A stretch of 64,000 nt of DNA from Glycocaulis abyssi (GTDB lineage: Bacteria; Pseudomonadota; Alphaproteobacteria; Caulobacterales; Maricaulaceae): the NCBI RefSeq assembly GCF_041429775.1, contig NZ_CP163421.1, positions 1,426,001 to 1,490,000 of the forward strand, in the 5' to 3' direction. A program made the position numbers and the translations under genes. Shown in pieces: positions 58,103 through 64,000 of the stretch. How positions within the stretch are numbered: position 1 is the first letter of the stretch; the number at the start of each line of letters is the position of its first letter. Below the pieces are notes generated by a model. That model was not told the origin of the DNA and ran no database searches. It worked only from the letters and a program-made list of their open reading frames with translations.

Positions 58103-58506
58103 AGCCGGTGCAGTCCCCCACCCTGGCCGTCGGCGGCGTGGTCTGGCGCGGCGGCGATGTCCTGCTGATCCGGCGCGGCAGACAGCCGTTCAAGGGCCAC
58201 TGGTCGATCCCCGGCGGCAAGGTGGATTTCGGCGAAACGCTGGAAAGCGCCCTGACGCGCGAAATCCGCGAGGAAACAGGGATAGAGGCCAGCCTGAAAG
58301 GCCTTGTCGGCGCGTTTGAATCCATCACTGCCCATGGGCATTACGTGATGATCGACTATGCCTGCCAATGGCTCGCTGGCGAGCCGCAAGCCGCCGATGA
58401 TGCACTGGACGCCGCCTTCTTCTCCTTTGCCGAGGCAATGGAGAAGGTGGGCTGGGACGAGACGCGCAATGTCATCTCGCTCTCAAAATCGCTAATCACG
58501 CCTTGA
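58099..58506 (+). CDS. NUDIX hydrolase
   Basis: A GTG at 58099 overlaps the aroC stop. The 135-aa product has a complete NUDIX box: [20 protein letters not shown] then ETGIEA (about 36-58). [20 protein letters not shown] before it resembles the ADP-ribose/8-oxo-dGTP type. Substrate unknown. Part of an overlapping aroC-NUDIX-TIGR02301 run. Confidence 0.9.
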   Translation: MKPVQSPTLAVGGVVWRGGDVLLIRRGRQPFKGHWSIPGGKVDFGETLESALTREIREETGIEASLKGLVGAFESITAHGHYVMIDYACQWLAGEPQAADDALDAAFFSFAEAMEKVGWDETRNVISLSKSLITP

Positions 58507-58508
58507 AC

Positions 58509-58949
58509 ATGCCGCTTTTACAGACGAATAGACGCCCCATGATCGCGCGCCTCGCCCTCCTCGCCCTGCTTGTTCCGGCCCTGACGGCCTTCGCGCCCAA
58601 GCCCGGCACGCTGGCCAGACAGGCCCCGGCCCATGGCGCGGCGCAGTCAGAATCCACCTATCCGCTGGAGCAGCTGGCCGGCGTTCTGGGCGAGCTGCAC
58701 GCGCTCGCCTTCCTGTGTCAGGGCTCAGGGGCGCAGCAATGGCGCCGGCGCATGGAAAACCTGCTGGCGCTGGAAGCGCCCGAGGGCAATCCGCGCCGCC
58801 AGCGCATGATTACCCGCTTCAATGAAGGCTTCCGCCAGCACCAGCAGCGGCGCACGCGCTGCGGCGCGGAAAGCGAGATGGAGGCCCAGCGCCTCGCGCT
58901 GCAGGGTCAGGCGCTGTCGGAGACGCTGCGGCGCAATTACGCGGATTGA
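58509..58949 (+). CDS. TIGR02301 family secreted protein
   Basis: From ATG 58509 (or 58539, directly at the signal peptide MIARLALLALLVPALTAFA) the product has about 146 aa. The mature part (PLEQLAGVLGELHALAFLCQ, then RMITRFNEGFRQHQQRRTRC) matches TIGR02301, an alphaproteobacterial family of unknown role that often sits beside NUDIX genes. Two Cys could form a disulphide. Confidence 0.83.
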   Translation: MPLLQTNRRPMIARLALLALLVPALTAFAPKPGTLARQAPAHGAAQSESTYPLEQLAGVLGELHALAFLCQGSGAQQWRRRMENLLALEAPEGNPRRQRMITRFNEGFRQHQQRRTRCGAESEMEAQRLALQGQALSETLRRNYAD

Positions 58950-58954
58950 TCTTG

Positions 58955-58980
58955 CAAATCTGTACAGAAATCTGTACAAA
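58955..58980. promoter_or_regulatory. YefM-YoeB type operator, two TGTACA boxes
   Basis: AAATCTGTACA occurs twice in a row with TGTACA cores at 58961-58966 and 58973-58978, 12 bp centre to centre, nine bases before the antitoxin ATG. E. coli yefM-yoeB operators have TGTACA cores with the same 12-bp spacing, so autorepression by the complex is very likely. Confidence 0.85.
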
Positions 58981-58986
58981 TTTCGC

Positions 58987-59262
58987 ATGGATACGATCCT
59001 CACCTTCAGCCAAGCGCGCGCCAGCCTGAAAGCGCTGATGGAGCGCGTCACCGGCAACAAGGCTCCGGCCATCATCACCCGTCAGGGCGGTGAGCCGGTG
59101 GTCATGGTGCCGCTGTCTGAATGGGAAGCCATTCAGGAGACGAATTATCTGCTCAAAAGCCCGGCCAATGCCGCGCGCCTTGCCGCCTCCATCGCCGCTG
59201 CGGACAAGGGCGAAGCCGTGCGCCACAGCGCCGACGAGCTTGCCGCGCTGCTGGACCGGTGA
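58987..59262 (+). CDS. yefM: YefM/Phd-family antitoxin
   Basis: The 91-aa protein has a Phd/YefM N-terminal DNA-binding fold (MDTILTFSQARASLKALMER then NKAPAIITRQGGEPVVMVPL) and a helical, acidic C-terminus that would wrap the toxin (DKGEAVRHSADELAALLDR). It is the first gene of the pair and overlaps the toxin start as GTGA. Confidence 0.9.
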   Translation: MDTILTFSQARASLKALMERVTGNKAPAIITRQGGEPVVMVPLSEWEAIQETNYLLKSPANAARLAASIAAADKGEAVRHSADELAALLDR

Positions 59263-59525
59263 ATGTAGAGCTGACGCCTCAGGCCCTTGAGGATATTGGC
59301 TGGCTGGCCGCCCAGCAGCCCAAACTTCTCAAACGCTGCCTGAAACTCATCGAGGATATACGCCGCGCGCCATTTGATGGCCTTGGCAAGCCTGAACCGC
59401 TAAAGGGTTCGCTGTCGGGCTGGTGGTCGCGCCGCATTGATGGCGAACACCGCCTCGTCTACCGCGTCACCGGAGCGGGCGAGGACGCCCGCATCCAGAT
59501 CGTGCAGTGCCGGTATCATTATTGA
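59259..59525 (+). CDS. yoeB: YoeB/Txe-family mRNA interferase toxin
   Basis: A GTG at 59259 gives 88 aa. The RelE-like fold reads LTPQALEDIGWLAAQQPKLL, LIEDIRRAPFDGLGKPEPLK and the catalytic end WWSRRIDGEHRLVYRVTG then QCRYHY (C-terminal His-Tyr as in YoeB, with Glu and Arg upstream). It cleaves mRNA on ribosomes when free of antitoxin. Confidence 0.92.
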   Translation: MNVELTPQALEDIGWLAAQQPKLLKRCLKLIEDIRRAPFDGLGKPEPLKGSLSGWWSRRIDGEHRLVYRVTGAGEDARIQIVQCRYHY

Positions 59526-59657
59526 GTGCCATGCCCACTGGTCACGTTCTCGGCAGATCGGCATAGTAAAAATCCGCGCCTCTTGCACGTCACCTCTCAA
59601 GACAGCGTCGAGCCAAGTAACGCACTTTCTTATTGAAAAATATCGGTAAAATTAAAA

Positions 59658-60434
59658 ATGACAGTAGTCGCTGTTCATAAAAACCCTCAAGGCATACATT
59701 TAATATCGGACTCTCGACTTACAATCGGCAGCTCAAAAATTGACGTAGGCGTAAAGGTATGCGCGATAGATTATCGAATATTTGGAGCGAGAAACCCTGA
59801 CGGCACTCAGCCTGAGCTTGCCACTGGCCGCTTCGGATTTTGCTTTGCTGGAAGTTCACTCACGGCTTATGCAGTCAAAGAGTCCATAGCTGAGATTGTT
59901 TACAATATTCAAACCACGATAGATAAACGCCTGCTTTCTTTTAGACATTTGTCCGAGATCGTTTTCGACGCGTACGTGGCATTATCAACGGAAATTGCCA
60001 GTTATTTAAGCAAGAATAGCTTCGCCACAATAGTTATTTGTGGCAAACTCCCCGCTGACAACGAGCCTAGGGCATTCTGGCTAAAGCTTCGCGACGATGG
60101 AAGTGTAGATTCCAGTGAAGTTGATTTTCAACAAAGCAATTCCACGATCTTTGGCTCCGGTGAAAAATTTATCGATAAGGACAAACGTGAAGGATTGGGG
60201 GCCTTGGCACACGAAATAAATCGCATATGTAATGATGGATCAGTTGACGATGTGGGGCCTCCAATTCAATTTGGTCGCTGCGACTCCCAAGGCAATTTCA
60301 AGTGTTTTGGACAGATTATAATTGATGATAACGGAGTGCAGCACGCAAGGGCGGGGATAGATCTCAATAATCTGAACAGCATCAGATCGGGAACATTCAA
60401 TCCTCTTTTTGAATATATAGAGCTATCGGATTAA
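59658..60434 (+). CDS. HslV-like Ntn-hydrolase, orphan and AT-rich
   Basis: This 258-aa protein carries HslV/proteasome-like marks. If Thr 2 becomes the N-terminal nucleophile after Met removal, Asp 18 (ISDSR) falls at the conserved position 17, Lys 33 (VGVKVCAI) at about 32-33, GFCFAGSSLTA (60-70) matches the HslV GFAG region, and IFGSGEKF (164-171) the AIGSGG segment. It is longer than HslV (about 175 aa), with an extra C-terminal part. No HslU-like ATPase is adjacent. Base composition is far below the host GC, suggesting transfer. A defence or signalling protease role is only inference. Confidence 0.6.
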   Translation: MTVVAVHKNPQGIHLISDSRLTIGSSKIDVGVKVCAIDYRIFGARNPDGTQPELATGRFGFCFAGSSLTAYAVKESIAEIVYNIQTTIDKRLLSFRHLSEIVFDAYVALSTEIASYLSKNSFATIVICGKLPADNEPRAFWLKLRDDGSVDSSEVDFQQSNSTIFGSGEKFIDKDKREGLGALAHEINRICNDGSVDDVGPPIQFGRCDSQGNFKCFGQIIIDDNGVQHARAGIDLNNLNSIRSGTFNPLFEYIELSD

Positions 60435-60440
60435 CAGCCC

Positions 60441-61973
60441 TCACAACGGAATATTGTCGTGCTTTTTCCAAGGATTGGAAAGCTTCTTATCCCGGAGCGT
60501 ACGAAGGGCTTTAATCAAACGCACGCGCGTATTGCGCGGCTGGATCACGTCATCGAGATAGCCGCGTGAGGCGGCGACGAACGGGTTGGCAAAGCGGGTC
60601 TCGTAGTCCTTCACGTGTTCGGCCATTTTTTCCGCGTCATCCATATCCTTGCGGAAGATGATCTCGGCGGCGCCCTTGGGCCCCATCACGGCGATCTCCG
60701 CCGTCGGCCAGGCATAGTTCACATCGCCGCGAAGGTGTTTCGACGCCATCACGTCATACGCGCCGCCATAGGCCTTGCGGGTGATGACGGTGAGTTTGGG
60801 CACGGTGGCTTCGGCGTAGGCGAAGAGCAGTTTCGCGCCGTGCTTGATCAGCCCGCCATATTCCTGGCGCGTGCCCGGCAGGAAGCCTGGCACATCGACA
60901 AAGGTGATGATCGGTATTTCAAACGCATCGCAGAAACGCACAAAGCGCGCGGCCTTCTTCGAGGCATCGATATCGAGCACGCCAGCGAGCGAAAGCGGCT
61001 GGTTGGCGACAAAGCCCACCGTCTGGCCTTCGAGACGGCCAAAGCCGACCACGATATTTTTCGCATAGTCCGGCGCGATCTCGAAGAAATCGCCCTCGTC
61101 TGCTGTCTTCACGATCAGCTCGCGGATATCATAGGGCTTGTTGGGATTGGGCGGTACCAGCGTATCAAGGCTCGGCTCCACACGGGCAGGATCGTCATAC
61201 ACCTCGCGCACTGGCGGCTTGTTGCGGTTATTGAGGGGGAGAAAATCGATCAGGCGGCGCATCTGCGCCAGCGCTTCGATATCGTTGGAGAAGGCCCCGT
61301 CGGCCACCCCGGACTTCTTCGCGTGGACGCTCGCCCCGCCGAGCTCCTCATGGGTGACAATCTCGTTGGTGACGGTTTTGACCACGTCCGGCCCCGTCAC
61401 ATACATATAGCTGGTATCCTTCACCATGAAGATGAAGTCGGTCATGGCGGGCGAATAGACATCCCCGCCCGCGCACGGGCCCATGATGACGCTGATCTGC
61501 GGGATCACGCCGCTGGCGAGCACATTGTTCTGGAAGATTTCCGCATAGCCGCCCAGCGCATCAACCCCTTCCTGGATGCGGGCGCCGCCCGCATCAAACA
61601 GGCCAATGATCGGCGCGCCGTTTTTCAGCGCGGTTTCCTGCAGGCGGGTAATCTTGCGCGCATGGGCCAGCGACAGCGAGCCGCCAAACACGGTGAAATC
61701 CTTGGCGAACACGTAGACAAGGCGGCCATTCACGGTGCCAGAGCCCGTCACCACGCCATCGCCGGGAATTTTCGATTCGCCCATGCCAAAATCGGTGCAC
61801 TGGTGCTCGACAAACATGCCGGTCTCTTCAAACGAGCCGGGGTCGAGCAGGACTTCCAGGCGCTCGCGCGCGGTCAGCTTGCCTTTTTCATGCTGGGCGG
61901 CGATCCGCTTTTTACCACCACCGAGGCGCGCCGCTGCGCGCTTGTCATCAAGCTGTTCGAGAATGGGTTTCAT
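60441..61973 (-). CDS. pccB: Acyl-CoA (propionyl-CoA) carboxylase beta subunit
   Basis: From ATG 61973 the 510-aa protein matches the carboxyltransferase subunit. The N-terminal CoA half has [20 protein letters not shown] and [20 protein letters not shown]; the C-terminal biotin half has [20 protein letters not shown] and [20 protein letters not shown]. It transfers CO2 from biotin to propionyl-CoA (or a related acyl-CoA). The biotin-carrying alpha subunit is not in the window. Confidence 0.93.
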   Translation of the reverse strand: MKPILEQLDDKRAAARLGGGKKRIAAQHEKGKLTARERLEVLLDPGSFEETGMFVEHQCTDFGMGESKIPGDGVVTGSGTVNGRLVYVFAKDFTVFGGSLSLAHARKITRLQETALKNGAPIIGLFDAGGARIQEGVDALGGYAEIFQNNVLASGVIPQISVIMGPCAGGDVYSPAMTDFIFMVKDTSYMYVTGPDVVKTVTNEIVTHEELGGASVHAKKSGVADGAFSNDIEALAQMRRLIDFLPLNNRNKPPVREVYDDPARVEPSLDTLVPPNPNKPYDIRELIVKTADEGDFFEIAPDYAKNIVVGFGRLEGQTVGFVANQPLSLAGVLDIDASKKAARFVRFCDAFEIPIITFVDVPGFLPGTRQEYGGLIKHGAKLLFAYAEATVPKLTVITRKAYGGAYDVMASKHLRGDVNYAWPTAEIAVMGPKGAAEIIFRKDMDDAEKMAEHVKDYETRFANPFVAASRGYLDDVIQPRNTRVRLIKALRTLRDKKLSNPWKKHDNIPL

Positions 61974-62119
61974 CGGTTTGGCCGTCCGCCCTGAACTGGA
62001 GTGATTACATCTGGCGTGCTGGTTAGCACGCAGAGGCCAAAGGGCAAATCCCGGCCAGCTCCGGCCAAGGCGCAAACGCCCCGCGACAAGCGGGCCAAAC
62101 CCTTGCTAGAACGCTGCCC

Positions 62120-63049
62120 ATGACAAACGAAGACACCTCCCGCCCTGCCGACACGTTTGAGGAAATGGACGAGGCCGCAGCCTCCGGCGCGGTAACGGCT
62201 ACCGATCCCGGCGCGGCCCATGGCAAATTCCGTCCCGGCATCGCCTCGCGCGTCGGCATGGCTATCGGGCGCGCTTTGCCGCCCGGCCGTCCGGGCCTGA
62301 AGCTCGCCGGGCTTGCCCAGCCGCTCGCCATGAGCGCGCTGAAAGACGGCGTGGCCGATATCAAGGTGCTGGGCATGAAGCTGCGCCTGCACCCTAATGA
62401 CAATCTGTCGGAGAAACGCGCCTTCCTGACCCCGCAATGCTTTGACGTGGTGGAGCTGGACGCGCTGCGCGCCGCCATGGGGCCGGGCAAGACCTTTATC
62501 GATATCGGGGCCAATGCCGGGCTGTACAGCCTTGTCGCCGCAAAGGCCGGTGGCCGGGCGGCGCGGGTGATTGCGGTAGAGCCACAAGGCGAGATGCGCC
62601 GCCGCCTCGCCTATAATGCGCGCACCAACAATCTGGAGAATATCGAGATTTCCGGCGTGGCGCTGGCCGATTATGAGGGCGAGAGCGTGATGCGCCTGAT
62701 CGGGCATAATCGCGGCGGCACGCAGCTCGCCGTCACCGATGATGGCGCCAGCGGACGCACCACGGCCGTGCGCGTGGCAAAGCTCTCCACCCTGCTGGAG
62801 GAAATGCGCGTCAGCCGGCTGGACGTGATGAAGATCGATGTCGAGGGCGGGGAGCTGGCCATTCTGGCCCCATACTTTGCCAGCGCGCCGCGCGAGATGT
62901 GGCCGGAGACGATCATCATGGAGCGCCCGGCCATCAACAAGGTCGAGGCGGCGCGCGATGCGCTCTCGCTTGCCTGCTCACGCGGCTACCGGGTGGAGAC
63001 CGAGACCCATGCCAACGCCATTTTGAAACTCGCCCGCACCGAGGGCTGA
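62120..63049 (+). CDS. FkbM-family methyltransferase
   Basis: The 309-aa protein has the FkbM SAM-binding core: GPGKTFIDIGANAGLYSLVA (motif I, about 128-147), RVIAVEPQGEMRRRLAYNAR (motif II), and LDVMKIDVEGGELAILAPYF. FkbM enzymes O-methylate sugars or small metabolites. The MBOAT acyltransferase gene next to it suggests envelope polysaccharide modification. Confidence 0.9.
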   Translation: MTNEDTSRPADTFEEMDEAAASGAVTATDPGAAHGKFRPGIASRVGMAIGRALPPGRPGLKLAGLAQPLAMSALKDGVADIKVLGMKLRLHPNDNLSEKRAFLTPQCFDVVELDALRAAMGPGKTFIDIGANAGLYSLVAAKAGGRAARVIAVEPQGEMRRRLAYNARTNNLENIEISGVALADYEGESVMRLIGHNRGGTQLAVTDDGASGRTTAVRVAKLSTLLEEMRVSRLDVMKIDVEGGELAILAPYFASAPREMWPETIIMERPAINKVEAARDALSLACSRGYRVETETHANAILKLARTEG

Positions 63050-63076
63050 CGGGAAGGCGCGGGGGGCAGACAGGGC

Positions 63077-64000
63077 ATGGTCTTCAGCACGCCGATATTC
63101 CTGTTCGTCTTCCTGCCGCTGACGGTTCTGGCGTTCTACGTGGTGAACCGGCGGCTGGGCCATGAGGCGGGGCTGATCTTCCTGCTGCTTGCCTCGCTGG
63201 TCTTCTATGGCTGGTGGGATGTGCGCTTCATGCCGCTCATCCTTGGCTCGATCGTGGTCAATTACGCCCTCGCGCGCGTTATCAGGCCCGGCAATGGCGG
63301 CTGGCTGCTAGCCTTTGGCGTTGCGCTCAATCTCGGCGCACTGGGCGTGTTCAAGTATGCCGACTTCTTCGTGCGCAATGTGAACGCGCTGACCGGGCTG
63401 GAACTGACCGAGCCCGGCCTGCCCTTGCCACTGGCCATATCCTTCTTCACCTTCCAGCAGATCGCCTTTCTGGTCGATTGCTCGCGCCGGATTACCAGCC
63501 CCGATGCGAAGCCGCACCGCTATGGCATGTTCGTCGCCTTTTTCCCCCAGCTCATCGCCGGGCCGATCGTGCATCACCGCCTGATGTCGCCGCAGCTGGG
63601 CGAGAAAGACCGCCAGCGCGATATCAGCGCCAATCTGGGCATCGGGCTGTCCATCTTCGCGGTCGGCCTCGCCAAGAAAGTGCTGCTGGCCGACAATCTC
63701 GCCCCTTACGCCAATGCCGCCTTTGACACGGCTGCCGCCGGAGAGCCGGTCGGGCTGTGGCTCGCCTGGACCGGAGCGCTCGCCTACACGCTGCAGATCT
63801 ATTTCGACTTTTCGGGCTATTCGGACATGGCGATGGGCATTGCGCGCATGTTCGGCTTTCAGCTGCCGGTCAATTTCAATGCGCCCTACAAGGCCCGCAA
63901 TATCACCGATTTCTGGCGGCGCTGGCACATCACCCTGTCGCAGTTCTTGCGCGACTATCTCTACGTGTCGCTCGGCGGCAACCGCAAGGGCTATGCCCGC
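63077..64000 (+). CDS. MBOAT-family O-acyltransferase (AlgI-like), partial
   Basis: The first 308 codons are visible; the gene runs off the right edge. Multiple membrane helices, the AlgI-type N-terminus (MVFSTPIFLFVFLPLTVLAF), FFPQLIAGPIVHH, YTLQIYFDFSGYSDMAMGIA and the active-site His region WRRWHITLSQFLRDYLYVSL identify the alginate O-acetylation-type MBOAT family. It would transfer acetyl groups to exopolysaccharide across the inner membrane. The second conserved His lies beyond the window. Confidence 0.93.
   Translation, partial: MVFSTPIFLFVFLPLTVLAFYVVNRRLGHEAGLIFLLLASLVFYGWWDVRFMPLILGSIVVNYALARVIRPGNGGWLLAFGVALNLGALGVFKYADFFVRNVNALTGLELTEPGLPLPLAISFFTFQQIAFLVDCSRRITSPDAKPHRYGMFVAFFPQLIAGPIVHHRLMSPQLGEKDRQRDISANLGIGLSIFAVGLAKKVLLADNLAPYANAAFDTAAAGEPVGLWLAWTGALAYTLQIYFDFSGYSDMAMGIARMFGFQLPVNFNAPYKARNITDFWRRWHITLSQFLRDYLYVSLGGNRKGYAR

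Noticed and set aside
1-64000. CRISPR arrays and a replication origin.
   Set aside because: No regularly spaced direct repeats with unique spacers were seen, and no dnaA-box cluster with an AT-rich unwinding region.

Overview
The window is a GC-rich (roughly 65% by eye) alphaproteobacterial chromosome segment. The content fits the Maricaulales/Hyphomonadaceae-Caulobacterales area: a Rhodobacter-type gene transfer agent (GTA) cluster, DUF2336 proteins, a SufE/DUF6456/DnaA-C-like neighbourhood, a TIGR02301 protein, a DivJ/PleC-type kinase, and a TonB-ExbB-ExbD-DUF3450-TPR cluster. Assignments come from reading the protein sequences; no database search was run.

Layout. 1-9.3 kb, minus strand: GTA head and tail genes from a small-terminase-like gene at 9291 down to a DUF2460 gene cut by the window edge. 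The order is colinear with the Rhodobacter GTA, except that I find no gp7-like head-closure gene and a DUF4258/Xre toxin-antitoxin pair with its own operator and terminator sits between gp8 and gp9. The gaps between the head genes hold hairpin-forming interspersed repeats. 9.7-16.7 kb: a UPF0260 protein, a bifunctional PBP, a LysR/azoreductase divergon, a NavAb-like sodium channel, a PAN-domain protein and a DUF2336 protein. 16.6-20.2 kb: a HicA/DUF1902 pair, then prfC, mscS and a 49-codon ArfA-like gene in one overlapping operon. 20.2-28.9 kb: envelope and cell-cycle type genes (a BcsB-like protein, a histidine kinase, SufE, DUF6456, a DnaA-domain-IV-like protein).

28.9-32.95 kb is the accessory island. 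An apparently complete IS1595-family element (28926-30917; 23-bp inverted repeats, 8-bp target duplication ATAATTTT) carries, besides its transposase, a divergent pair: a HEPN-like protein with an R-x4-H motif and a 48-aa basic protein with an MLNTPP motif. Their ATG codons overlap on opposite strands inside one CATG. Just to the right, a decayed relative keeps the same colinear layout (transposase remnant, a HicA-like/HTH pair as extra cargo, then the same HEPN/MLNTPP pair, again with CATG-overlapping starts). It lies between two copies of a roughly 162-bp direct repeat that includes the 3' end of a host DUF2336 gene. This twice-seen two-gene module is my best candidate for an undescribed system.

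32.9-64 kb: the DUF2336 gene, an MFS transporter, MsrB, a lipoprotein prolyl oligopeptidase, a seven-gene TonB-energising cluster (DUF3450, two ExbB, two ExbD, TonB, TPR), tRNA-Gln(UUG) and tRNA-Pro(CGG), SppA, a DUF3667 protein, an oligopeptide ABC importer without ATPases (OppA, OppB, OppC) with three tandem copies of the oppC 3' end, an ATP-grasp-like/MBL-fold pair, DUF1499, PdxH, a J-domain protein, AroC, NUDIX and TIGR02301. A YefM/YoeB module follows with two TGTACA operators 12 bp apart, then an AT-rich gene for an HslV-like Ntn-hydrolase, an acyl-CoA carboxylase beta subunit, an FkbM methyltransferase and an MBOAT acyltransferase cut by the window end.
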